A stretch of 60,219 nt of DNA from an uncultured Clostridia bacterium (GTDB lineage: Bacteria; Bacillota; Clostridia; Christensenellales; Aristaeellaceae), in NCBI GenBank assembly GCA_944362695.1, contig CALVTQ010000029.1, positions 1 through 60,219 on the forward strand, written 5' to 3'. The position numbers were made by a program, and so were the translations under genes. The notes below the pieces were generated by a model that was not told the origin of the DNA, did not search any database, and saw nothing but the letters and a program-made list of their open reading frames with translations. Of the stretch, positions 46,564 through 53,621 are shown piece by piece; the first letter of the stretch is position 1; the number at the start of each line of letters is the position of its first letter.

Positions 46564-47390
46564 TCGTCCTGTCCGGCGCGCTGCGCGTGGATGTCGGCGA
46601 TGGCCTGCGCGATGACCGGGCAGGACGCCAGCGCCTCGGCGAGCGTGTTCTTGTTGTTGCCCACCTCGATGAGCAGCGCGCTCGTGGAGACGTGCTGGTT
46701 GAACCTGCCCGGCTTGATCTTGACGTCGCGCGATATGCCGGGCGCAATGCCGTTCATCCGCTCCGTGATCTGCTCGGCCAGCGCGAAGTTTTGGGGCCAG
46801 TCGGGCCGCTCGTCGAAGCCCGCGCCGGTCGCGCCCGTTCCCTTGCCCACCAGCAGCATGACGTACGCCGCGCGCGTGCCGTTTATATCGACCGTGTTGC
46901 TGCCGTTGTATAGCCCGCTGTACGCGTCGCGGTGGATGTCGAATATGTAATCGTAGGTCTCGCCCGCGCCGAGCCGCTGCTCGAGCATTTGAAGCGAGCG
47001 CGTGTAGGCGTCGGACAGATTCGGCGGCTCAAAGGCCGTCGTGTCATGGACGACCGAAAAACCGCGCACCGTCAATTCGCATGCGAGCTCTTCGCCGATG
47101 CGGATCATGTTGTGCGCGGAATCTTTGGTGCGCCACGTCTCCGTCGGCGTGTACATCGCATCGTCCGTCATCTCGTAGGCCTCCCACGTGTGCGTGTGAT
47201 ACAGCAGCACGCGCGGCCTGTCGTCCCCTTCCATATAGACAGAAGCAGGCTGCGCGTCGGTCGAGATCACCTCGATGACCAGAGGCGGCGTGCGCGCCCC
47301 GCCCGCGAAAGCTGCCGCCCCGCAAAGACTGACCGCCCCCAGCGCCAACGCCAGCAGCGCCACGCCCCTTTTCCTTCCGCCCGCACGCAT
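46560..47390 (-). CDS. spoIIP: Stage II sporulation protein P, peptidoglycan hydrolase of the engulfment machine
   Basis: A 276-residue protein with an N-terminal membrane anchor (residues 10–30) and the SpoIIP hydrolase domain. Motifs are VLLYHTHTWEAY (zinc-binding His), YIFDIHRDAY and LIEVGNNKNTLAEAL. Together with SpoIID and SpoIIM it thins septal peptidoglycan during engulfment. I choose ATG 47390, six bases after GGGAGG. A sigma-E-like promoter lies 30 bases upstream. The 3' end overlaps sigG by four bases in convergent orientation. Confidence 0.94.
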   Translation of the reverse strand: MRAGGRKRGVALLALALGAVSLCGAAAFAGGARTPPLVIEVISTDAQPASVYMEGDDRPRVLLYHTHTWEAYEMTDDAMYTPTETWRTKDSAHNMIRIGEELACELTVRGFSVVHDTTAFEPPNLSDAYTRSLQMLEQRLGAGETYDYIFDIHRDAYSGLYNGSNTVDINGTRAAYVMLLVGKGTGATGAGFDERPDWPQNFALAEQITERMNGIAPGISRDVKIKPGRFNQHVSTSALLIEVGNNKNTLAEALASCPVIAQAIADIHAQRAGQDD

Positions 47391-47419
47391 CCAATCCCTC
47401 CCGGCCGACATTTCTTTAC

Positions 47420-47446
47420 AGTCTATGAGCCCCCTCCCCGTGCTAT
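47420..47446 (-). promoter_or_regulatory. Sigma-E-type promoter of spoIIP
   Basis: On the minus strand ATA (47446–47444), a 16-base spacer and CATAGACT (47427–47420) match the mother-cell sigma-E pattern ATa-N16-cATAcanT with one -10 mismatch. spoIIP is a sigma-E gene in known spore formers. Confidence 0.65.
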
Positions 47447-47470
47447 TCAATCGCATTTCGCTTTCCCGCG

Positions 47471-47497
47471 CACGCGCCGCCGCCGTCCGCATAATGT
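47471..47497 (+). promoter_or_regulatory. Sigma-K-type promoter of the cysteine-rich gene
   Basis: CAC (47471–47473), a 16-base spacer and CATAATGT (47490–47497) fit the late mother-cell pattern mAC-N16-CATAnnnT. The pattern is short, so chance matches are possible. Confidence 0.5.
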
Positions 47498-47547
47498 GGA
47501 ATCGTGAGGAAAACCTCGCAAAAACATTTGCCCAAGGAGGCGTCGCT

Positions 47548-48357
47548 ATGAGCTTTTACAGCTATAAAAACGCGAACTCGACGCAGTGTCCCTGCTCCGT
47601 CTGCGGCCAGGAGGCGCTCAACGGCATCACCGAGAAGGTCTGCATTCAGGTGCAGCGCGTCTACGACAGCTGCCTTCAGCAGGAGCAGCTTTCCGAGCAG
47701 AAGGTCACCCTCGTGAGCTACGGTCTGGTGCCGGGCTGCGGCTGCGGCGTGACCAACGACCAGATTGCTGAGGGCACCAACACCCAGCCCAACATGCCCA
47801 TCACCTTTGAGTCCTGCCGCTCGACCTCCACCGAGGGCACGATCCGCAATCTGTCCGTCGAGCGCCTGTGCGACAGGCCGTGCTTCGCCCGTGTCCGCGG
47901 CCAGATCGACGTGCCGATCGACATCCTGTTTACCGACGCGACCTGCCGCGAGTACATCGGCCGCGGCGTGGTGACGGTCGACAAGGACGTCCTGCTCTCC
48001 ATCCCCGACGAGTCCATCGTGCCTTACTCCATCGAGGCGATGGTCTCCGCCATCTGCGTCGCCGGTACATATCTGTGCAACAATGTCTTCGAGCTGGAAA
48101 TCTGCGTGACCGTCGTGCTCAAGGTGCTCGCCAAGGTCGAGATCCTCGTGCCGAGCTATGGCTTCTGCGAGGTTCCGCCGTGCGAGGAGTTCGCCGACAG
48201 CGTGTGCGACGAATTCTTCTCCCTGCCCCTTTTCCCGCAGGCCCTTTGCGACGAGGACACCATGCGCGCCCGCAACGTCAGCTGCTCCTGCGGCAGCTAC
48301 CAGAGCACGACGGGCCTTGGCTGCAACGGCGCCGGTTCCTGCTGCTGCAACCGGTAA
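47548..48357 (+). CDS. Cysteine-rich protein, candidate spore-coat component
   Basis: A 269-residue protein with 24 cysteines, about one in eleven residues. They cluster at the N-terminus (CPCSVC), near residue 67 (GCGCG) and at the C-terminus (SCSCG…GSCCCNR). The middle contains beta-rich stretches such as VPIDILFTDATCREYIGRGVVTVDKD and LEICVTVVLKVLAKVEILV, with no signal peptide. I do not recognise a named family. AAGGAGGCG precedes ATG 47548, and a sigma-K-like promoter stands upstream. The cysteine pattern, promoter and sporulation neighbours make a disulfide-crosslinked coat protein the best guess. Confidence 0.65.
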   Translation: MSFYSYKNANSTQCPCSVCGQEALNGITEKVCIQVQRVYDSCLQQEQLSEQKVTLVSYGLVPGCGCGVTNDQIAEGTNTQPNMPITFESCRSTSTEGTIRNLSVERLCDRPCFARVRGQIDVPIDILFTDATCREYIGRGVVTVDKDVLLSIPDESIVPYSIEAMVSAICVAGTYLCNNVFELEICVTVVLKVLAKVEILVPSYGFCEVPPCEEFADSVCDEFFSLPLFPQALCDEDTMRARNVSCSCGSYQSTTGLGCNGAGSCCCNR

Positions 48358-48387
48358 TTCCCATCGCGATTCATTTTCGGCGCATAT

Positions 48388-48425
48388 CAAAAAGGGGCCG
48401 CTCTTCCGGGCGGTCCCCATCTCGT
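48388..48425. terminator. Terminator shared by the cysteine-rich gene and the convergent membrane operon
   Basis: GGGGCCGC (48394–48401) and GCGGTCCCC (48410–48418) form the stem, with an A run on the left (T run for the minus strand) and CTCGTTTT on the right. Confidence 0.75.
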
Positions 48426-48435
48426 TTTGGCCTGA

Positions 48436-49527
48436 TTACATTTTGTTGTGCTTCGCCTCGCGCCGCTCTGCCCTGCGCTGTGCGCGCTCGTCGCGGCGGG
48501 CCTGCGCATGCGCATTTTCCTCCTGACGCAGCAGGTCGAACGCCTCGCGATACTTGCCGGAGACGGCGGTCGGGTTGCGGTGCAGCACGCCTTCCGCACG
48601 GGTGAGGAAGGACATGCGCGCCTCGCGCAGTGCCTTCGCCTGACGGTCGTAGCGCGCCCTGAACGCCATCGCCTTTTCGTGCAGCTTGCCCGCATCCGGG
48701 ACGAACGACGCCGCTTCGGCGAGCATCTGCTCAAACGCGGCAAAGCGCTCGCGCACGCCCTCCTCGAGGCTCGCGCGCTTCTCGGTCATCAACTGCTCCA
48801 CACGCTTTTTGGCGCTCGCAAAGCGCTCCATGCCGGCAGCGAACTCGTCCTGCGTCTCATCCACGCGTTCGGCAAAGGCGCGCACCATCTCGCCCATGCG
48901 CTCGCCGACAGCGTTCATGCCGCCGCGCACGGCCTCAAGCTCTCTGGCATAGCGCTCCATCGATTCCAGCAGCGCGCGCAGATCGAGCGCACGGCGCACA
49001 GAGATGATCGTGTCAAACAGCGCAAGGCCGACGAGCGTGCCGCTCAGCGCAATCGCCGCGTAGTCCGGTATGCGCAGCACATAGGGCCTCGCCAGCGGAT
49101 GGACGAGCCCCACGACGACCACGGAGAAAAACGCCCACGTCGCCGTCGCCAGCAGGCAAATGTGACCCTGCACGTTGAATTTCATGTCCGAATAGTCCCA
49201 GTAGCGCACGTGGAACAGCGATTCCATCAGCACGCCGGTGAAGTATTCAAGCACCGACGCCGACACCGCACCAACCAGCGCCACCAGCGCCAGATTCTCC
49301 TTGAACGGCACGCACGTGAGCAATATGCACACCGCGCCGAAGCCATAGATCGGCAGCATCGGGCCGTTGAGAAAGCCCCGGTTGACCAGCCGCCTCTCCT
49401 TGACCAATGTCAGCGCGACTTCCCACGCCCAGCCTGCAAGGCTGTACAGAAAGAACACGAGCACCCACTGCGCCGGCGAATACTCCGCCAGCAGCGCATC
49501 CTTAAACGACGCCATTATCGTTTCCAT
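48436..49527 (-). CDS. PF06541-type (CmpB-like) membrane protein with a long C-terminal coiled coil
   Basis: A 363-residue protein. The first 180 residues have four to five membrane segments and the pattern of the putative ABC transporter permease family CmpB (WVLVFFLYSLAGWAWEVAL, RGFLNGPMLPIYGFGAV, YWDYSDMKFNVQGHICL). Despite its name the family has no proven transport activity. The last 180 residues are charged, helical and cytoplasmic, ending in an Arg/Lys/Glu-rich tail. It follows the ZorAB-like genes by 45 bases on the same strand. GAAGG precedes ATG 49527. The coiled coil is an addition to the usual family layout. Confidence 0.72.
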   Translation of the reverse strand: METIMASFKDALLAEYSPAQWVLVFFLYSLAGWAWEVALTLVKERRLVNRGFLNGPMLPIYGFGAVCILLTCVPFKENLALVALVGAVSASVLEYFTGVLMESLFHVRYWDYSDMKFNVQGHICLLATATWAFFSVVVVGLVHPLARPYVLRIPDYAAIALSGTLVGLALFDTIISVRRALDLRALLESMERYARELEAVRGGMNAVGERMGEMVRAFAERVDETQDEFAAGMERFASAKKRVEQLMTEKRASLEEGVRERFAAFEQMLAEAASFVPDAGKLHEKAMAFRARYDRQAKALREARMSFLTRAEGVLHRNPTAVSGKYREAFDLLRQEENAHAQARRDERAQRRAERREAKHNKM

Positions 49528-49572
49528 GCGCCAAAACCTTCTTTCGCACGATATATGATGTTGTAAGCTCTC

Positions 49573-50076
49573 TCACGGCACGGCATACACGTCGAATTTC
49601 TGTCCGAAGACGTAGCCGCTGACGTGAATCTGCCGCACAGCCTCGCCCTCCGGCATCGTGGTGAGCACCGTCGCCATGATGTCGCCCTGCTGCCCGGGGC
49701 CCAGCGCATAGGCCGCCGTGTCGCCCAGCTCGAGGATGTCCGCGCCGCCCTCCACGTTCACGGGCTCGATGTCCAGTGAAATCCACTCCGCCGCAAACAG
49801 ACCCCTGTTCTCCACGCGCACGGTGTACGTCTCAAACGCGCAGTCCTCCGCCGTCAGGCCGTCCGCGCTGCCGTATACGCGCCCGGTGAACGAGCCCTCG
49901 GCCAGCTGCGTCATCGTCTGATCGAACACGTCCTGCGCCTGCGACGCCGGCGTGCGCACGATCGTCACGTCCAGCACCTGCGGCTTCATCGTGTTGAGCG
50001 CATAGAGCACCAGCCCCGCGCCCGCAATCGTGACCATCAGCACGACGATGGCCAGCCATTTCATCGCTTTATACAC
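49573..50076 (-). CDS. Single-pass membrane protein of the ZorAB-like operon, unknown function
   Basis: A 167-residue protein with one membrane segment (residues 7–27, LAIVVLMVTIAGAGLVLYAL) and an exported part with alternating beta pattern (YTVRVENRGLFAAEWISLDIEP, GDTAAYALGPGQQGDIMATVL, a CARDB-like look). I do not recognise the family. The start is GTG 50076, two bases after the stop of the MotB-like gene, with GGGGG six bases upstream. Tight coupling to the stator genes suggests a periplasm-facing partner. Confidence 0.6.
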   Translation of the reverse strand: MYKAMKWLAIVVLMVTIAGAGLVLYALNTMKPQVLDVTIVRTPASQAQDVFDQTMTQLAEGSFTGRVYGSADGLTAEDCAFETYTVRVENRGLFAAEWISLDIEPVNVEGGADILELGDTAAYALGPGQQGDIMATVLTTMPEGEAVRQIHVSGYVFGQKFDVYAVP

Positions 50077-50077
50077 G

Positions 50078-51025
50078 TTATTCCCCCGTTTGTTCCCCGC
50101 TCTGTCCCTCGAGAATTCCGCTCATCTGCTCGATCATCTCGGTGTCCTTCATGCGGAATTTGAAGACCACGCGCCGCGAAGCCTCCTCGTCCTCTTTGCC
50201 GTATGCATCGTAGACCGGATCGGCATACGAGCGCCCGTTGACCGTGAGAATGGATTCAAGCACGGCCTTTTCCTCCTTGGTCAGGCCCGTCATTTCCGTT
50301 CCAAGGCAATACTGCGCCACGGCAAAGGCGCGCTGCTGCGACAGCTCGAGGTTCGTCAGATACGATCCCGAGGAATCCGTGTGGCCCTCGATGATGATCT
50401 CGCCGACATAGCCCTCGTATTCCTCGTTCATCAGTGTGTGAATGTAGACCGGAATAAATGCGTTGAGAAGCTGTTTGCCGCTTTCCTTCAGCTCATTTTT
50501 TCCAAAATCAAAGAGCACAGCGCCGGTAAAGGCGATGGCGCCCGTCTGCCTGTCGACCACGGCGTCCAGCCCCGCGCCGTGCAGCTCGTCGCGCAGCGTC
50601 TCGATGATCTGGCTTCGCATGCCGATGAGCTGGTCGATCTGCGCCTGCTGCGCCGCAAGCAGCGCCGCCTGCTCGTCGATCTTGCTCTGCTGCAGCGCGA
50701 GGCTCGCCTCCGCCTCCGTCAACGCCGTCTGCGCGCTCGCAAGCTCCGTCTGCTGCTGGCTGAGCGTCAGCGTCGCCGCCGCGAGCTGCGCCTCCTTGTC
50801 CTGGAGCGTCGCCTGCTGGTCGATGAGCAGGCTTTGCTGCGTGGAGAGCTGTGCCTCCTTCGTCTGAAGCTCGATCGTCTTCTTCTGCTGCAGATCGACA
50901 ATCTGATAGACGGCCACGAACAGGATCAGCGCGAACGTAAAGAGCATGCCCGCCATCATGTCCGAATACGAGATCCAGAAGCTTCCGCTGTCCGCGCTGC
51001 GTCGCGTCCTTTTCTCCCGGCGCAT
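50078..51025 (-). CDS. MotB/ZorB-like OmpA-domain stator protein
   Basis: A 315-residue protein. A basic cytoplasmic tail precedes one membrane helix, and D22 in ISYSDMMAGM is at the proton-binding Asp of MotB/ZorB. A Gln-rich coiled coil spans about 50–130. The C-terminal OmpA domain has EIIIEGHTDSSGSYLTNLELSQQRA, which binds peptidoglycan. With the MotA-like partner it should form a 5:2 proton-driven stator. It is not next to flagellar genes. ATG 51025 lies three bases after the MotA-like stop. The insert between helix and OmpA domain is longer than in classical MotB. Confidence 0.85.
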   Translation of the reverse strand: MRREKRTRRSADSGSFWISYSDMMAGMLFTFALILFVAVYQIVDLQQKKTIELQTKEAQLSTQQSLLIDQQATLQDKEAQLAAATLTLSQQQTELASAQTALTEAEASLALQQSKIDEQAALLAAQQAQIDQLIGMRSQIIETLRDELHGAGLDAVVDRQTGAIAFTGAVLFDFGKNELKESGKQLLNAFIPVYIHTLMNEEYEGYVGEIIIEGHTDSSGSYLTNLELSQQRAFAVAQYCLGTEMTGLTKEEKAVLESILTVNGRSYADPVYDAYGKEDEEASRRVVFKFRMKDTEMIEQMSGILEGQSGEQTGE

Positions 51026-51028
51026 GGC

Positions 51029-52600
51029 TTACTCCTTTCCGCCCGCGCTCTGCACCGCGCTGCTGAGCTTGTCCATCGCCTTCTGCAGCCGCACGAGCGC
51101 CGTGACGAACTGGTCGACCTGATCGGCGTAGCGCTCGCGGCTCTGGCTGAGCATCTGCGGCATGCGCTGCGCCGTCTCGTTCATCGCGGCGAGCGTCTTG
51201 TCGATCTCCGCGAGCGATGTGTTCATGCTCTCGTCGAACATCGCCGTCGTGCGCGCGAGCGTCTGCTGCGTGCTCGACGCGAACGCCTTTGCGCTCTCGG
51301 TCAGCTCGCTCGCGCCGTCGTGCATCTGCTCGACCACGCGGTCCATCTCCTTGGCGGTGATGCGCGTCTGCTCCTGCGCGTTGGCGAGGAACTGGTCGGC
51401 CATCGCCGTGTATTGCTGCGACGCCGCCGTCAGCGCCGCCTGATATTCCTGCAGCTTGGCCAGATACATCGCCTGCTGACCGCTCGTCTTGTTCATCGCC
51501 TCCAGCAGGCTGATGGTGCGCTGGTTCGTCTCGTCCACGCTCGCGCGCGAGGCGTCCATATCCTGCACATACGCGCGGAAGTGCTCGAGCACGCCCTGAG
51601 AGAGCTGATGCATGTTGACCACGTCTTGCGTCATCTGGCCGATGGCCTCCACGGCCGCGCGCATCTCCTGCTGCGCCTTGGCCTGCTCGCTGCCTGTCTC
51701 GCGCAGCACATTGCGCAAGTGCTCAAACTCCTGCCCGAGCGCGACGTTCATGCGCTGCACGAAGACCTGCGCGATGCGGTCGACGCCCTCGACCTGCGCC
51801 TGCGTCGCCGCAAGGATGAAGTTGTCCATCGAGCGCTGCACGGGCAGCATGGCGCGCATGATGCTCTGCTCCATCTGCACGGCGAGCTTCTGGCTCATGT
51901 CGCTGACGGCCTGGCGCACGTATGCGGTCTGCTCCTGCTGGAGCGTGAGCATTGCCGTGTCCTCGGAGACCGGCTTGGGCATGGCGTACAGCCCGAAGAC
52001 CTCGCAGAAGCGCGCGATGGCCTTCTGGCATTTTTCGGTGTAGTGGTTGTGCAGGATGTGGAACGTCAGCGACGCTGTCACGCCCGCGATGGACGTGAGG
52101 AACGCCGTGGACATACCGCCGATCAGCTTGTCCATCGCCGCGAGCAGCACGGTCGTTTCCGCCGCCGAGATCGACAGACCCGACAGGCCCATCACAAGGC
52201 CCAGGAACGTGCCCAGTATGCCCAGCGATGTGAGCAGGCCCGGCGTGATCTCCGCCAGGCGCGTGCCGTTGCCCGGACAGTAGATGATCGTCTCCTCATT
52301 GATATACTGCGATACGTCGCATGATTCGCCGTGCGCCTCGCGCATCTCGGTGTTCTGCAGAAAGTCCACCCAGACGCCCTGCAGCCTGCTGCCCAGAAAG
52401 CCCAGATCGCGCCAGCTCTTCTTCTCCTTGTTCTGCTTATTTTCCGATATGATCGTGCGCGAAGCCTTGCGCAGGCGGCCGCACATGCGCGCGAGCGGGA
52501 AGACGCAGCGCACCAGCGCGGCCAGAAAGACCAGCGCGATGGCCGCGTAGATCAGCGTATCCAGCGAAAATATCGTCTTGAGCACGGACAGAAATTCCAT
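51029..52600 (-). CDS. MotA/ExbB/ZorA-like proton channel with long coiled-coil tail
   Basis: A 523-residue protein. About three membrane segments are seen: LIYAAIALVFLAALVRCVF near residue 13, LLTSLGILGTFLGLVMGLSGL near 120 and STAFLTSIAGVTASLTFHIL near 160. The second and third form the MotA/TolQ/ExbB core. Residues about 190–520 are a continuous helical tail rich in Gln, Ala and Met that would project into the cytoplasm. This shape matches ZorA of Zorya anti-phage systems more than MotA. ATG 52600 has AAGGAGG. It is the first gene of the four-gene operon. Confidence 0.85.
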   Translation of the reverse strand: MEFLSVLKTIFSLDTLIYAAIALVFLAALVRCVFPLARMCGRLRKASRTIISENKQNKEKKSWRDLGFLGSRLQGVWVDFLQNTEMREAHGESCDVSQYINEETIIYCPGNGTRLAEITPGLLTSLGILGTFLGLVMGLSGLSISAAETTVLLAAMDKLIGGMSTAFLTSIAGVTASLTFHILHNHYTEKCQKAIARFCEVFGLYAMPKPVSEDTAMLTLQQEQTAYVRQAVSDMSQKLAVQMEQSIMRAMLPVQRSMDNFILAATQAQVEGVDRIAQVFVQRMNVALGQEFEHLRNVLRETGSEQAKAQQEMRAAVEAIGQMTQDVVNMHQLSQGVLEHFRAYVQDMDASRASVDETNQRTISLLEAMNKTSGQQAMYLAKLQEYQAALTAASQQYTAMADQFLANAQEQTRITAKEMDRVVEQMHDGASELTESAKAFASSTQQTLARTTAMFDESMNTSLAEIDKTLAAMNETAQRMPQMLSQSRERYADQVDQFVTALVRLQKAMDKLSSAVQSAGGKE

Positions 52601-52651
52601 GTGTATTCCTCCTTGACCGCGCACGGCGCTGCGCCGCCGCCTTCTTTTTGT

Positions 52652-52680
52652 ATTGTAACCGATTTGGCCTCATATGTAAA
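52652..52680 (-). promoter_or_regulatory. Sigma-A promoter of the MotA/ZorA-like operon
   Basis: On the minus strand TTTACA (52680–52675), a 17-base spacer and TACAAT (52657–52652), about 50 bases before ATG 52600. Confidence 0.72.
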
Positions 52681-52893
52681 GCGACACATTTATCCGCAAA
52701 TCGGCCGTTATTCTTCCCGTTTTCGATCATAACAGGCGTTCGGCTCGCATTTTCCGCTCCGATTCATCTTCGCCCAATTTGTATGTCTATGCACCTCATC
52801 CATGTGTATGCACATTTCCTATGAATACAGACATGATTTTTTATCAGTGATTGCTAAAATATAGAATCGTTGTAAAAATGTTAGTTTTTCCTC
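52681..52893. other. AT-rich intergenic stretch between the stator operon and the MarR gene
   Basis: No gene is seen. A direct repeat TATGCAC occurs twice near 52788 and 52808, with CATGTGTATG in between. It could be a binding site for a regulator acting on the divergent promoters. Confidence 0.4.
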
Positions 52894-52922
52894 TTGCATG
52901 CAATAAATAAAACATGTAGAAT
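52894..52922 (+). promoter_or_regulatory. Promoter of the MarR-type gene
   Basis: TTGCAT (52894–52899), a 17-base spacer and TAGAAT (52917–52922). Confidence 0.65.
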
Positions 52923-52999
52923 ATTGCTGTTTTGATCCGATTGTGACTGCGCGATTCTGCGGATTTCATCGGAAATATGCTAGATCAGGAGAAGTGCAT

Positions 53000-53458
53000 A
53001 TGACTAAGAAACGTACAATTGACCCCGTCATGATTGACAGCGTTGCACAGAATATATTCCATGTGCTCCCGCTTCTGAAGAAGCGCCTGCTCCATATGGA
53101 CCAGGTGCAGAAGGAGCACGGCACGCCGCTGTCCCATGTCCAGGTTCTGGCCATGCTTCAGGACGCCGGCACGATGTCCGTCTCGGAGATTTCCCGCCGC
53201 CTTGGCATTGCCAAACCCAACATCACCCCGCTGGTTGATCGCCTCTTTGAAGCCGGCTATGTTGACCGTCAGCATGACGACAACGACCGCCGCGTTGTGA
53301 ACATCGTCCTTCTGCCCGCCGGCGAGGAGAAGCTCGCCGCCATCCGCGCGACCATCGCCCGCCACATTCAGGTGCAGGCCGAGGATCTCTCCGTTTCCGA
53401 GTTCCGTGAGCTGAGCGAGTCGCTGTCCTCCATCGTCCGCATTCTCTCTTCCCTGTAA
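53000..53458 (+). CDS. MarR family transcriptional regulator
   Basis: A 152-residue winged helix protein. LSHVQVLAMLQDAGTMSVSEISRRLGIAKPNITPLVDRLFEAGYVDRQHDDNDRRVVNIVLL (residues about 43–105) is the MarR winged helix with the DxRRV wing. MarR proteins sense small molecules and usually repress. It diverges from the stator operon with a 400-base shared intergenic region, so it may control it, itself, or both. ATG 53000 has AGGAG nine bases upstream. A terminator follows. Confidence 0.9.
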   Translation: MTKKRTIDPVMIDSVAQNIFHVLPLLKKRLLHMDQVQKEHGTPLSHVQVLAMLQDAGTMSVSEISRRLGIAKPNITPLVDRLFEAGYVDRQHDDNDRRVVNIVLLPAGEEKLAAIRATIARHIQVQAEDLSVSEFRELSESLSSIVRILSSL

Positions 53459-53475
53459 TTTGATTTTGACATTTC

Positions 53476-53505
53476 AGTCCCGGGCGTCTGTCCGGGGCTT
53501 TTTTT
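53476..53505 (+). terminator. Terminator of the MarR gene
   Basis: AGTCCCGG and CCGGGGCT form a stem, followed by a run of seven T. Confidence 0.85.
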
Positions 53506-53590
53506 GTTTGCCCCGCGTTTTCCTTAATGATACAACGAACGTGCGCTGAATTTTCTTCCCATCCGCGCAAGGATTTTCCATTTTGGCGAT

Positions 53591-53621
53591 CAAAAAAGAC
53601 GGCCGGTCTCAGCCAGCCGCC
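53591..53621 (-). terminator. Terminator of the CapD-like gene, overlapping its stop codon
   Basis: On the minus strand GGCGGCTGG and CCGGCCGTC form a stem that includes the stop codon region, followed by TTTTTT. Confidence 0.75.

Noticed and set aside
48436-52680. A complete Zorya anti-phage system
   Set aside because: ZorA- and ZorB-like proteins are present, but no ZorC, ZorD, ZorE, ZorF or ZorG is found in the neighbourhood, so only a ZorAB-like module can be claimed.
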